A DNA stretch of 64,000 nucleotides from Callaeas wilsoni (taxonomy: Eukaryota > Chordata > Aves > Passeriformes > Callaeidae): contig VWPU01003973.1 of NCBI GenBank assembly GCA_013398955.1, forward strand, positions 25,842 through 89,841, written 5' to 3'. The notes beneath the pieces are model-generated. The model ran no database searches, was not told the origin of the DNA, and saw only the letters and a list, made by a program, of their open reading frames with translations. Of the stretch, positions 1 to 12,107 are shown piece after piece. Both the position numbers and the translations under genes were made by a program. Within the stretch, counting starts at the first letter, position 1. Every line of letters starts with the position of its first letter.

Positions 1-865
1 CGTTAGCAGAGGAGAGATGCATGATTGTGAAAAGAAAACAGGTCTTATGATCATGAGATTAATTCTATAACCTTTCAGAAATAAATGGATCTTTTCTGCT
101 TTTGTAGAGTTCCTAAGTGATGTCCAGTAAGTGACTTTTATAAAAAATTAAAGAGCGGAAGGGGGTACAAAGCAGAGGCCCATGAATGGATATACTCAGG
201 ATCAGCCTTGGTCTCTCCAGCTCTGGATTAAAGGACGTTGTCTGTGCTTAGACTGGTTTTTGCACACTGACTGCAGTGCCTTAAACCTGTTTACCTCAGT
301 TCTAGATTTCCCCCCTGCCCTCCACTTGCCAGATATTTGAGAGTGAACTATATTCTGGGGCAGGAAGGGAGAATTAAACCCCCACGCAACCAAAAAAAAA
401 CCCAGCAAAACAACCCAAAACCCAAGAAGCCCAATCAAAGAACAAACACAAGAGAGATTTTCAAAATGCATGTTACATTAAGGAAACACTTCTGAAGCTT
501 GTTTTGCATCACAGTTCCTCTTGCATGGATGGCAGTGGCTTCCCTTCTGTGGACCCACTAGTTACCAAAGCCTGTGGAGCACTCAGGCAGAGCATGTGTG
601 CAGCAAACAGGTCCTGCCTAGGTCTGCTCCAAGGACAGGCCCTTGGACGATATGCTTCCGGACTATTCAATGAATGAATATAAACTATTTAGTAGCTGGT
701 AATTCATGGAGCAAATGCAGTTTTTTGAATACCGTAGGCTTCTTACAGGATAAGTGACCTCTAATTTTATTACTAAAGCTGCTGCAGATGTATGTATGTA
801 TGCAGATCCTCAGCTGAATTGTCCTGGATTAATTTTAGGCTAACATCTAGGTATACACTGAAACA

Positions 866-1151
866 GAGAGTGAAGAAGACAGAGCCAGACTCTTCACAGG
901 TGGTTCCCAGAGACTGGACGAGAGGCAGTGGGCACAAACAGAAATACTTAAACAACAGGAAGAACTCTTTTGCTGTAAGGTGGTCAAACACTGGAACAGG
1001 TTGCCCAACGAAGCTGTAGACTCTCTGTCCCTGGAAGTACTCAAAGTCCATTTGAACTGAGTGTCCAGCTCTAGGTGATCTGCTTTGAGCAGAGGGCAGA
1101 ACTAAAGACCTTCAGAGGTGCCTTCCAGCCTCAGTGGTTCTGTGATTGTAT
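866..1151 (+). mobile_element. CR1 LINE 3'-end fragment, sense
   Basis: The sequence follows the CR1 3' region: GAGGCAGTGGGCACAAAC, a CACTGGAACAGGTTGCCCA segment, then GTGCCTTCCAGCCTCAGTGG and TTCTGTGATTGT at the end. It is 5' truncated as usual for CR1 and lies in the RIGI intron upstream of the first exon in the window. Confidence 0.88.
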
Positions 1152-1274
1152 CATAAAACTGTTCTTTTGCATAGGCTTTTTAGAGCCAATATTAGTGGGA
1201 AATGTGTTATCCTCTAGCTAATGGTTTTTATTTGTTACTCAAGATGAGCAAAAGTCTTTTCCCCCCTTTACTAG

Positions 1275-1432
1275 ATGCCATCTCCCAAATCAACAAGAAT
1301 TACTTTGGAACACAGAGATATGAACAGTGGATAGTTTTCACTCAGAAGAAGTGCAGACTGTTGCAACTGGAAGATAAGGAGAAGGAGAGCAACATTTGTA
1401 GAGACCTTTTCATTTGTACTGAACACTTGCGG
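1275..1432 (+). CDS. RIGI: RIGI exon, Hel2i part 1
   Basis: The acceptor CTAG precedes 1275 and the donor GTAAGT follows 1432. The exon starts with the last two bases of a split codon and ends in phase 0. It encodes the start of the helicase insertion domain, with FGTQRYEQW and a segment ending [13 protein letters not shown]. The preceding 1.27 kb shows no further coding exon, so the upstream exons are off the window. Confidence 0.93.
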
Positions 1433-4400
1433 GTAAGTGTGTATCCTCTTTCCTTCCATACAGAGGTAGAGTCATTCTGTTCCTTCTGATACAGGTATGT
1501 TTACCTAGAAGCAGATTTTGAACCAATTGTTCTATTTAGAATCATAGAATATGTGGAGTTGGAAGGGGCCCCCAAGGATCATTGAGTCCAGCTCCTGTCC
1601 CTGCACAGGACATCTCCACCATGAGCCCAAGAGTGTTGTCCAGGCACTTCTTGAACTCTGTCAGGCTGGTGCTGTGACCACTTTCCTGGGGAGCCTGTTC
1701 CAGTGCCCAGCCACGCTCTGGGTGAAAAACCTTTTCCTGATACCCAACCTAACCCTCCCTTGACACAACTCCAGGCTGTTTCTGTGAGTCCCATCACTGT
1801 TCGTGACAGCGAAGAGATCTGTACTTGTCTCTCCACTAAGTGAGGATGTTGAAGACTGCAACAAGTTGACAGAGGTTAAAGCATTAGGTGTGTAAGATTG
1901 TGTCTACAATACTCCCTAGGGACAGATTAGACTTTGTAGTGCTTGTATTGACATGGAAATGGAAGAACACCACAAGTTTGTGACACTTAATCTAGCTAAA
2001 TAAAATTTGTGTTCATCCCAGACCGTGGAAAATGAGGCCTAAATGCGTGTGTCTCTTCCCAAGCAGAAGTTCAACGATGCTCTCATGATCAGTGAAGATG
2101 CTCGCATCGAAGATGCTTTAGCCTACCTAAATGAATTTTTCACAAATGTAAAAAACGGACCATATACAGAGTTAGAGAAGCAACTGACGGAGAAATTTCA
2201 AGGTATTTCCCACAGTACCTGTGACAGTTGCAGGGGTGAAGAGAGCTTATGGTAGATGGTCCAGGTGTTTTCTTCAGAGTAAGTGCAGCTGTTTTTCCAG
2301 AAACTGCACTTTCCAGAAGATGTGGTGACTGCGTTGGTGCAAGTGCAGTGTTAGGACAGGAGGGGAGGGACTAAATTTCTGGCTCTGTAAGCTTCTAGTG
2401 GAGAAGCTGATAAAATAGTAATAATTGTAGCTGGATGCTGTAGTAAGTTCTTACATGCCTGGCTTGGAGATAAGGCAACAGCGCCCTTATGGCTGTGCTG
2501 CACAAGTAGGCAGATGATCTACAATCATGAATGCTGGTAGCATTAGATAAGGCAACATACACTGCTCAGTGCACTGCCTAGCCTCCTGGCCAGTGCTCCT
2601 GAATGAATCCCAGTCTTCTGGGGAGAAGCACATGGCTCTTGTACCGTTCTCGTTGAAAGTTAGAGGTTGTCACTGTATTCCTGGGCATACTCCTGGCTGT
2701 CGTCTGGTGCGATGCAGTGCTGACTGCAGTTTTAAATCACTGGACTGTCTGCCCTTGAGTGTCAGTTGTTTTCTAGGAAGAAATAGCATGAGAACTGAGT
2801 TTGTTTTGTTGCTCTCTTTTGATGCACAGTATATCACAGAAGTTCTCAAGTCAGTTTGCTACAAAATGTGAGATATTCATAATTTTGTTTTTTCTGGGGA
2901 TTTTGATGCATTTAACCAACAGATTTCCCTGCTGGCATCTGAAAAAACAGAATAGAAAATAAACAAAGAAGCTAAAGAGAATGTGTGTAGTGTTTAAAAG
3001 TAGGTTTGTGTGAGAATTCTGCTTTCTGCATTAAAAAAGGTGAATTTTTCAAGAAACCTCTTTTTTCTTCTTTCAGAGAAAGAACTAGAGCTGACTGCCC
3101 TTTCAAAAGATGAGTCAAATGAGAATCCAAAGCTGGAAGAGCTTGCTTGCATCCTGGACGAAGCATACCGCTATAACCCACAGACTCGCACTATCCTCTT
3201 TGCCAAGACAAGAGCCTTAGTAGCTGTAAGACATTTGTTCTTAAAACTCCTAAAATGGGAAGTGGGAAAATAAAATGCCTCATCTATTACCCTTCCCATT
3301 TTGATCTGAAATAAAAAAATGTGCATGTATTTGATCTTTCTAATTGATTCTACTGTGTCTGCCTAAGCCCTGATGTTCTGAGGCAGGATGAGTGGGTTTT
3401 TTTTCTTTTTCTGAAAACTACAGTACAGCTATGCTGTCCTTCATGACATCTAACTACATGTCATAGTTGATCCTTAAGCCATCAGATTTTTACTTCAGGC
3501 TAAAGTCAGTTATAACCAAGATGTGTTTTAAAGGTTTTGGCTTTAAGGTAGCGGTGTTATGAATCAACAGCTCTACTCCATTACTGACTGCACAACAGGA
3601 CGTTTTTATCCATTTCTCAGAGGATTCCTGTAGACCTAAGGAAGGTCTGTGACCTAGCACCTGGTTTTGATCAAGAAAAAGGAGAAACTTTGTGCAGCAG
3701 ATGTTCTCTGGAGTCTTCTTATCACTGGTCTATTTCATACATGCCTATGATCAAGGATCTAGGCTGGATGATACCTTTTTTCCCTTACAGTACCTTGCTC
3801 TCAGAAAAGGTTCATGCTTGAAGTAAATGTGCTGCTAGTCATTAGCATGAGTGGGTTAAAACATTTACTGCAAATATCAGCTGTCTCTGGCTACTGTAAA
3901 CAGATTTATCAGATGAACGACCCAGCCCTCCTTTTTATCCTTTTCATCCAGACATGCTGGATGAATTGCAAACCAGCAAAAATTAAAAGCAGGGTTAAGT
4001 CCAAACTAACAACATCAAGCATTTGCTGGCAGCTTTCCATTTTAGATTTAAAAGCCTACAGTAGCTTGGCTCAATTTTGTTCCTTTGTAAGAGCAGTTTG
4101 AAGGTGCTAACTCTCACCGTGTAGTGGACGTTCAGTTTGTGAATAACAACTACTTTCCTTTGATCCCAGAGGTGTAGCATTCAGTGACCTGTTAGTTTAT
4201 AAGAGAGAAACGCAAACTTTTTAGCAGTGAAAGGCTGCTTTTTTAGCAGTGAAAGGCTGCTTGCTCTCTAGTCACCCTTTAAGTTATAGGAGTAGGAAAA
4301 GTGGAAATCAGTCTGGCATGGTTTAATCTGGCATCCTGGTGTGACCCCTGCTTTCTCACCTATTAAAAAATATTCCTTCCTGACACACAAGTTACAGCTT

Positions 4401-7400
4401 GTTTTCTGCTTCTGGGTCTTCTTTTGGAAGTATTAATTGAGTAGGCAAGCGTAGGAAAGACGTACCTATCTCAAAGTAACATTTCATCTGTGCAGGGAAT
4501 CTAACTCCCTGATTTTTTCTCCAGGCTTTGAAGAAGTGGATAGAAGGAAACCCTCTGCTTAGCCACATAAAGCCAGATGTGTTGATGGGTAAGGGAAGAA
4601 AAGATCACAAAACAGGTATGAAGATTTGCACTGAGATAATAATGTATGCTAAACCCGTGGTGGCTATGGTGCTAAAATTGTTCAGCTTTTCCTGTGTTCA
4701 TCTTCTGTGCCCTTAAACAGAGAAAGGTCATGCAAGTTTGCACTTGCGTTCTTCCAGATTTGGAAGACCTTAAATGGATCCTAAGGAGATGCTTGCCTTT
4801 TCAGTCCAGAACCTATGGTTAAAGCAGCAGTAACACTGTCAGTGACACTTTTCTGCAGCATTCTTTTACTAGTTCAAAAGCTGTTTAGAAACTACACTAT
4901 CATAGCTTCTTGTGATTAATTCTCATATTGTCCCTGTTCCTTTTATAGATCCCTCTCTTATTTTGTGTTTGATGGCATGAAGACATTTTAAGATAGAATG
5001 GAAGCTACAGTTGAAATTAATTACCTATGGCTTAAGTTAAGAGTTAGCTTGGGTTTTAACTAACTAAGCTGCATGGGTGTCTCCAATAAAGATCATCTGG
5101 GTGTTGTCTCTAAAATGGTGTTTCCCAGTTTGATAATTCCTGTGTCACATCAGCAGGAATCCCTGGTCAGTGGGTATAATACACACCCAGCTGCATATGA
5201 AACTTACAGTAGTTTTCCGGATCAAAAGGATGTACTAATTTTGAATCACTTAAGTGAAAGCAAATGTGGGTATCGTGCTCAAGGAGCTCTTCAGTGGTTT
5301 TTCCCTGACAGTTTCTTGGTACTGTAGGTATGACCCTGCCAATGCAGAAGGGTGTACTGGATGCATTCAGAAATGATAAAGACATCAGACTGCTAATTGC
5401 TACATCTGTTGCTGATGAAGGCATTGATATTACTGAGTGCAACCTTGTGGTGCTCTATGAATACTTCGGTAATGTCACCAAAATGATCCAAGTCAGAGGT
5501 ATGGAATTTCGGAGCTATTACTTTAGAAACCTGTTTTGGCCTAGACACAGACATGAAATGCTACTAAATGGCACATTGAAAATACTGCAGTAAGATGTGC
5601 ATGCCTTGCTGTTGTTCCTCTGTGCCTTAGGGCAAAGTCAAGTGAATGATGGGACATGAGAAATTTGTTCACAGAGCCAGGTCCTTGATGTTGCCTGTCT
5701 GTTCTTTTGCCAGGCAAGTTAGGAATGCTGCACAAGGTTATTGAACTGTTGAGGACTGACACCTCAAGTACACAATTATAAATATAAGCAGAACTATGGC
5801 TAGAAGAACTGTTGTCAGAAATACTACAAATCATTCTATGACAATTTACAAAGGACTGCTGCAATGGAATTTCTTGTATTGCCTTGGCTTCTGAAGGCCC
5901 CCCCCAGACCAGTGGTTTATTACCAACCCAGCTACTCCCAGGTACATGAGGCCGTCACATGTGCAGATCTCTAATATTTAAGACAAAAAAAGAGACACCC
6001 TATTTCTGTCTTCCTGGCTTGTCCAGAGAAGTCTGTCGTGACTTTGGCCTTAAATTTGGTGATTTTACAGTATGGCCAGTAGAGGGGAATGAAGAGCCAC
6101 ACTAAATACTGATTTCTGCTTCACATTCCTAAACCGCATAAAACTGCCAACTCTTTAAGGGTGCATCTGCAATATTTTATTCTGTTTCCCAAGGAGTTAA
6201 CATCATAATTTAATGTGAAGTGATTTCTGTTATACTTATGCTGTACTCTACTTTTGGGGTTTGTGTGTTGTGACTTTCTTATCTGTGTCTTCTAATCAAA
6301 TAATTGGCTCAGAATTTACTATTATGGATTAAAAGATAGTGTTTATTATTAAAAAGCCTTTAGAGCTGCAAAGAAAAGAGTTTATGTCAGTTTCAAACCA
6401 CATACAATCATGATTTTTGTGGAGTAGGAGCTCAAAAGAAAATGTGAACACTTTTTATCACCGAAATACTGCTAAACTGGTATGAGATCTCTGTAGTTCT
6501 TGGTTTGCCTGTGTCACAGCTTTAATAACAGGCAGGCAGTAGGCATAGTCAGGTAGAAGAGAAGGTGCTTGCTGTTGTTGTATGTGTTGTACGTGTTGTA
6601 TGTGTTGTATGTGTCAGCATTATATTTCCAGTTCCTTAGGTTTTTGTGATATATGGGGTTTTTGGGTTTTTTTAGACACCAATCTGCAGGGCTGAAAACT
6701 AATAAGGAAGATTGAGATGAACTTTTCTTCTTTATCTTTTTTTTTTTTTTTAAACACAACAAGAAGACAGCAAGATACTACACAAAAATTGTATTTTAAA
6801 GCATGCCTGAACTCAACACAGGGAGGCCACAGAAGCAGGCAATACAGTACTGGCTAGGGTATATCCATGAGATACATGGAAGGGGGATCCATGAGGATAC
6901 CTGGAATGGGGCATCTTGTTGTGGTTTGTTATTGAAGAATGCTCTTCAGAAGCAGCATTATCTGAATCCAAACATTGCAAACAAAAGCAGCCATACAGAA
7001 GGCCCTTAATAGTCTTATGGCAGACCCGTCACTTTTGAACATGTTGTTAAGAGTAACTAAAGAGCATAAATGTGTTGCTGTATAGGTCGTGGAAGGGCAA
7101 GAGGCAGCAAGTGCATCCTTGTGACAAGCAAAACAGAAGTGGTTGAGAATGAAAAACAAAACAGTTACAAGGAAGAAATGATGAATGCAGCTATTGAAAA
7201 GCTACAGAACTGGGATGAAACAACGTTTGCAAGAAAGGTATGTGATTTGTGCAGTTTTCATGCTCAGATTTTAAAGGCATGATCTATATCAGCCTTCACA
7301 TACTAGGGCTCTATGTAGAGCCAAGTGATAACCTGAGGGAAGTGTTCAGTGTACTTGATTTCTGACCAAGGCTAGGTCAGGAGACAAGGGATAGTGTGTG

Positions 7401-10400
7401 CTGCCAGTTTGCGAATGTCAGCTGTACGGTAACTGCAAAAAACGTAAGAGCGTGAGGCAGCATTTATGAGCTGTTGCTTATGAAAAGAGAAGGACTTACG
7501 GGTGGTGTGAGAGTTGGAGGCCATCTTGGCCACAGTGTACAAAGATACCGTGATGTTTTGCAGCTGAAAATCAGGAGGGCCAGAGCCCAACTGGAACTTA
7601 ATATGGACCACCACCAAGGGCTAAGGAGAAATCCCCATTCTTCACTGGATATTGGGGGGAAACATAGCGGCAAAAACGAAGAGAAGCAACTGAGGTGCTT
7701 AATGCCTTGTTTGCCTCTGTAAGACTGGTTGTTCTCAGGATATCCAGCTCTCTGAGCTGGAAGACAGACATAGGGAGCAGGATGAAGCCCCCGTAATCCA
7801 AAAGGAACTGGTCAGTGACCTGCTACACCACTGTGACACACACAAGTTTACGGGGGCAGATGGAATCCGCCCAAGGGTAGTGAGGGAGCTGGTGGAAGAG
7901 CCCATCAATCCACTTTGCCACATTTATCAGCAGTCCTGGATAATCAAGGAGATCCCAGGTAACTGGAGGTTGGTCAGTGTGACCACCCATCTACAAGAAG
8001 GACCAAGAGGATCCATGGAACTACAGGCCTGTCAGCCTCACCTCAGTGTCAGGGAAGGTTATGGAGCAGATCATCTTGAGTGCTATTACCCGTCACATAC
8101 AGGACGACCAGGGATCAGGCCCATCTGGACTGGGTTTCTGAAAGGCAGGTCCTGCCTGAGCAGCTTGGTTTTCTTCTGTGACAGTGTGACCTGCTTAGTG
8201 GATGTGGGGAAGGCTGTGGTTGGTGTATGTCTGAACTTCAGTAAGGACTTTGACACCATTTCCCACAGCATTCTCCTGGAGAAACTGGCTGTTCATGGCT
8301 TGGATGGGTGCACTCTTGGCTGGGTAAAAAAATGGCTGGATGGCCAGGCCCAGAGAGTGGGAGTGACTGGAGATAAATACAGCTGGTGGCTGGTATCAGT
8401 GGTGTTCCCCAGGACTCAAGGAAGACTGGAATAAGCCAGTGGCCGCCACTACTAAAAAAAAGCTTTGTACACAGTTCTCCCATATCCCCTTGGACTCACA
8501 GATCATCCTATGTTTCCAGACAAGCTTTCAGAGATTGAGCTGTGCAACAAAGGCTGCCCAAGGCCCCCTGGCCTTTGTGACATTTCTTCTCCCACCTCCA
8601 AGGCTTGGTGCGGTTGCTCCTACTTCTTCTCAGAGGATCCCATTTCCACATTTGGTTCTCAGCTCCAGGCTGTGCCTTGTTGCATCTTCCTCTGCCTGCA
8701 GTTTCTGTGGTCTCCGTAGTTTTCTTTCCAAACCATGAGATTCCCAGAGCAGCAGCATTAGTTGTGCTATAGGGTCTCACATGACTTTTCACACAGACAT
8801 ACCAGCCTTAAAACCAGAGGTGCTGTTGGGGGCTAGAGGGGAGGAAGGAACAAACAGCATAAATGCTGTCCATCACGTAGTCTCATTCTAGCTCTGCATT
8901 CCAAATTGACAAATGTACCCTGTTCTTTCTTGGTATGAGTTGCCAGAACAAGGTGTGTTTTCTTTTGTGTGCTTTATGTAATAGGTTCCTAGATGTTACA
9001 CCCCCAAAGTCGTGTTTAGGCTGACATTGGGACTTCATTTCATAATCTTGATTTTTATTTATCTATTAAAGATACGTGGCCTGCAAATGAAGGAAAAGAT
9101 ACTACGAGATTCCAGGAAGAATGAAACAAAACATAAAGTAGTGGAAGGGAAAAAAAATCTTTTGTGTGGAAAATGCAAAGCGTATGTCTGCAGTACTGAC
9201 GACATCAGAATTATAAAGGTATGTTTCTCTACAGGAACCTACATCCATGGACACCAGGGAAGTCAGCATTATTGAACTAACTGCATTATTTATCAGTGTG
9301 AAAGTGGGCTATTTTGTGCAAACTGGAGGAGAATAGAAATTCTGAGTAAATCACTAAACCACAGGAACAGTTGTGACTGCTTCTGCAGTATGATACATGA
9401 TATGAGTTGATGTTGTCCAAGGTGTGCAGATATGTGATACACTAGGAATCACTTCAGTTTTTCTGAAGCCCTTCTGACAAATTTTCTTGAGAACCACCTG
9501 ATCTTCAGCTACATAACCTACTAGTGTTACTGCTGGATGTTTACTTTCTTGATTAGCATTAGATGGAAATCTCTGCTGTTGAGAGGTTTCTCCCACAATT
9601 TCTGTTGACTGAAAATTATCTACACAAAGTACTGAGATCAGCTTACTAACTCCTTATGGGTCAGTTTGAGTTCTGAAAAGCAAGGTAAACCATGGTTTCA
9701 CAAGAAGAGCCCTACAGTTCTTCAGTATTATTTTGTTTTCCATTCTGGAGGTGTAGGTACATTGCTTCTATGAATATCATAGGGACATTTTGATTGTACT
9801 CTTTCTGAACTCTTTGACTGAACTCTTTCTGAATTTTTCCTGTAGACAAAAGAAGGCAGTACTCTTTACACACGGAAAGTGGTGATCATGGAAGAGAGGC
9901 TTTTCTGAGCACTTCAAGCCCTTATAGTTCTGCTTTCTGTTCTTTTGAAGCTGCTTCTATTTGTGCTGCTCTAAAAAGTGCAGTGGCAATGTGATAAGGG
10001 GCTTCAGGCCACAGCTGAGCATTACCATGTCTGCCTTCAGGCCCTTGCCAAATTTTTGTTTTTACCCGCTGTTTTTGGAATGTAGATCGTGTTCACTACT
10101 CCTCTGCAAGGAGCAGGAAAAGCTCAGCTTTGTGAAAACTTGGTTACATTTCTTTGACAAGGGCTATCTAAAGCACCTCTGAGTTTCACTCTATTTTGTG
10201 CTCCTGGCTTATCACCTATACCTGTGCAAATAGATCCAAGAGTTCAGAAAACTCTTCAGCAAGTGTTTTTGCTTAGTACTCTGCAAATAACTCCTCACAG
10301 TTTTTTAAATAATCCCTACAAACTACATTTCCAGGAGGATCTACCATTTTCAGACTTAAGGTCAGATTGTAAATATGCTTTCAAATAAGGCGGTTAATTT

Positions 10401-11168
10401 CTTTAATGTTTTATTATATATGTTATAAACAACAACTGTAGCTCCTTTTCCTTGTTAGGGTTATTTTTTCTACCACTCCAAAGTAATTGCATGACCCCTC
10501 ATGGAAGCAGGAGTCTCCCAAAGGAGTCTCTCCATTGTCTGAATTAGTTTCATGGACATGGCTCAAATACTGCTAACACAGTTTTTAAAAAGCTTACTAA
10601 GTTCAAATATGTGTAAGCTGGTGACTGGGGATACACAGCAAATTTTTTTGGTTTTGATAAGCCCAGGCCTGGGTTCTTCTAGTACCTGGTATTCAATGAA
10701 TGGGGGAAAAAAAAAAGAGCAATGAGCCAAAGGGGCTGGAAAGTGAGCCTCCTGGATGACAGCAAGTGCCTTAACAGGGAGAACATGTATTTGAGAAGGG
10801 AAGGCGAATGACAAGAAAAAATGAGGAATGTTGTTTCTAATATTAAGTGTTTCTGGCATGTGTTGTTTCAGGAATCTCATCACACTGTCCTAGGTGACAC
10901 GTTCAAGGAGCGTTATATAACAAAGCCCCACAGGAAACCGGTTCAGTTTGATGGTTTTGAGAAAAAAAACAAGATGCATTGCCGAAATGCTGAGTGCCAG
11001 CATGACTGGGGGATCACAGTGAAGTACAAGACATTTGATAATCTACCAGTGATCAAAATCAAAAGCTTTGTACTAGAGAACATTGAAACTGGGACACAAA
11101 TGGATTTTCAGAAATGGAAAAGTATTAATTTGTCTTTGAAGGATTTTGATGAAGAAACATCCATCTGA
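1275..11168 (+). CDS. RIGI: RIG-I-like RNA helicase, 3' eight coding exons (partial gene)
   Basis: RIG-I is the cytosolic sensor of 5'-triphosphate RNA that signals through MAVS to interferon. Coding exons are 1275..1432, 2067..2202, 3077..3225, 4525..4615, 5328..5498, 7086..7237, 9072..9218 and 10872..11168. Joined, they give an open frame of about 432 residues with GT-AG introns and matching phases. Visible in order: Hel2i (FGTQRYEQW), Hel2 with [11 protein letters not shown], motif V ([10 protein letters not shown]), motif VI split by an intron (QVR|GRGRARG), pincer helices, and a C-terminal domain with paired cysteines C-x2-C and C-x4-C that bind zinc in human RIG-I (C810, C813, C864, C869). 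The absence of CARDs is due to the window edge. LGP2 and MDA5 are less likely, because the residues around both cysteine pairs and the HTVLGD segment match RIG-I best. The last eight exons probably correspond to human exons 11-18 (inference). ACO1 lies downstream in the opposite direction, as in human. Confidence 0.97.
1538..1842 (-). mobile_element. CR1 LINE 3'-end fragment, antisense
   Basis: It begins AATCATAGAAT, then GGAGTTGGAAGGGGCC and GTCCAGCTCCTG, which is the reverse complement of a CR1 3' end. It continues through CCTGTTCCAGTGCCCAG and GTGAAAAACCTTTTCCTGAT. It sits in a RIGI intron, opposite to the gene. Confidence 0.9.
2067..2202 (+). CDS. RIGI: RIGI exon, Hel2i part 2
   Basis: The acceptor is CAG at 2064-2066 and the donor is GTATTT. 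It starts in phase 0 and ends one base into a codon. It encodes [18 protein letters not shown] and the following helical segment of the Hel2i domain, which contacts the duplex RNA backbone in RIG-I structures. Confidence 0.95.
3077..3225 (+). CDS. RIGI: RIGI exon, Hel2i to Hel2 junction
   Basis: A polypyrimidine tract ending TTTCAG precedes 3077 and the donor is GTAAGA. It encodes [12 protein letters not shown] and the motif [11 protein letters not shown], which begins the second RecA-like domain. It ends in phase 0 after GCT and joins the next exon to give the ALKKW continuation seen in the family. Confidence 0.95.
4217..4262 (+). repeat. Short tandem duplication, about 21 bp x 2
   Basis: The unit TTTTAGCAGTGAAAGGCTGC occurs twice back to back in a RIGI intron, 250 bases before the exon at 4525. 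It is probably a neutral slippage duplication. Confidence 0.85.
4525..4615 (+). CDS. RIGI: RIGI exon, Hel2
   Basis: The acceptor CCAG ends at 4524 and the donor is GTATGA. It encodes [20 protein letters not shown] and a basic stretch GKGRKDHK of the second RecA-like domain. It ends one base into a Gly codon that the next exon completes. Confidence 0.94.
5328..5498 (+). CDS. RIGI: RIGI exon, helicase motif V
   Basis: The acceptor is TGTAG and the donor GTATGG. The exon completes a Gly codon, then reads [13 protein letters not shown] and [19 protein letters not shown]. Motif V (with the Thr and Glu that contact RNA and couple ATP hydrolysis) is intact. The exon ends inside motif VI, after QVR plus one base. 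Confidence 0.96.
6573..6616 (+). repeat. 9-bp minisatellite (TGTTGTATG)n
   Basis: About four to five copies of a TGTTGTATG-type unit, one with a C variant, lie in the RIGI intron between the exons at 5328 and 7086. Confidence 0.85.
7086..7237 (+). CDS. RIGI: RIGI exon, helicase motif VI and pincer
   Basis: The acceptor TATAG ends at 7085 and the donor GTATGT follows 7237. It completes motif VI as GRGRARGSK, whose arginines include the ATP-contacting finger in this superfamily. It then encodes the helical pincer segment ([18 protein letters not shown]). It ends in phase 0. Confidence 0.96.
7490..8428 (+). pseudogene. CR1 LINE ORF2 (reverse transcriptase) relic, sense
   Basis: This is a roughly 0.94-kb internal piece of a CR1 retrotransposon in the RIGI intron between exons 7086 and 9072. 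Recognisable protein segments include a degraded RT region and [40 protein letters not shown], typical of CR1 ORF2 in RT blocks before the catalytic FADD motif. A 184-codon stretch from 7880 to 8434 stays open, but the frame shifts relative to the CR1 protein are visible upstream ([13 protein letters not shown] then loss of register). The element stops at the GVPQGS-equivalent position (reads VVFPRTQG), so both ends are missing. It is dead. Confidence 0.93.
8440..9071. other. RIGI intron sequence after the CR1 relic
   Basis: No gene, exon or recognisable repeat is seen here apart from an intronic polypyrimidine tract before the exon at 9072. It is moderately GC-rich near 8560-8740. Confidence 0.5.
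9072..9218 (+). CDS. RIGI: RIGI exon, linker and first zinc cysteine pair
   Basis: The acceptor TTAAAG ends at 9071 and the donor GTATGT follows 9218. It encodes a lysine-rich linker and the start of the C-terminal regulatory domain with C-x2-C in [11 protein letters not shown], then DDIRIIK. It is in phase 0 at both ends. Confidence 0.95.
10872..11168 (+). CDS. RIGI: RIGI last coding exon, C-terminal regulatory domain
   Basis: The acceptor TTTCAG ends at 10871 and the TGA stop is at 11166-11168. It encodes 98 residues: HTVLGDTF (the His contacts the RNA 5' triphosphate in human RIG-I), the [10 protein letters not shown] segment with the phenylalanine that stacks on the duplex end and flanking lysines, the second zinc pair C-x4-C (CRNAEC), then [10 protein letters not shown]. 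It is about one residue longer than human within this domain. All recognised RNA-end contacts appear kept. Confidence 0.97.
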   Translation, partial: ESHHTVLGDTFKERYITKPHRKPVQFDGFEKKNKMHCRNAECQHDWGITVKYKTFDNLPVIKIKSFVLENIETGTQMDFQKWKSINLSLKDFDEETSI

Positions 11169-12107
11169 ACTCAACATTTTAATGGATATATTGTTCTAGT
11201 GCACTATGCTGAAATAGCAGATGATAAATTTTCATGTATAAAACCTTTCATTCTTTATGCTAGGCCCCTCACCCACATCTGGCTAGATTATAAAAGGCTG
11301 GTAAAGCCACAAAAACTAGTATGTGCTATATAATGAAAAATTTCACCAGAAGTTTCATTAGAAGGATAAATATGTGCCTAGGCATCTAGATCCAAATCAT
11401 TATGGCTATGAGTAACCTGGCCTAAAAAAAAAAAAAAGATCAAGTTGAATGACTAACTAAACATCCAACTTTAGGTGACAGGCTGCACCTTCAAGAATTG
11501 AGGTGCGAATCAACATCTTCCTTGGTACTGCTCACTTGTTGGATTGCACATTCTTGCAGACAACATGGCTTACTAGCACTTCAGGCACTGCTCTAGCTCC
11601 TTTTGAAACTTTTTTAGAAGTTACTTTTAATGTTCTAGACATTGATATAAAGTTAAGAGCAAAATGTCCAATAACTGTTAAATCTGTCTTTAAATCTGTA
11701 GGTAATGCTTCTGCAAGTGGAAGAAATGCAGTAGGGCAGAGGCCTCTTGGGGATTCATCCTTGTGATTAAAATTGTAGCACTTTTTTATATCACTGCACC
11801 TTGATTCAAGCTGCTGTTGCTCAAGTTGCAGAATGGGCACCCTTCTGTGTTGCTGAACTGAACAAGCCCTAATGGGGACAAGACAGTGCTCTGAAACATG
11901 GGTGGAGGTTCAGTTTTGATGGGGATTAGCACTTACCTGGATGCCCTGTCTCATGGATTGTCACCTAAAATCTCTCCAGACACTGGGAATACTGTAAGCT
12001 TCCTGTCAGAGCTGATCTAGCATTCTTACAAAGTCTAGGCATTAGTGTGTTCAAATCTGTCCTCTTTACCCCTGTCCCAGACTTTTCTGGGAGAAACAAA
12101 TTCCTAC

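Noticed and set aside
1..1274. Search for the preceding RIGI exon
   Set aside because: No segment with fitting splice sites and Hel2i or Hel1 sequence was found. The stretch is intron with a CR1 tail.
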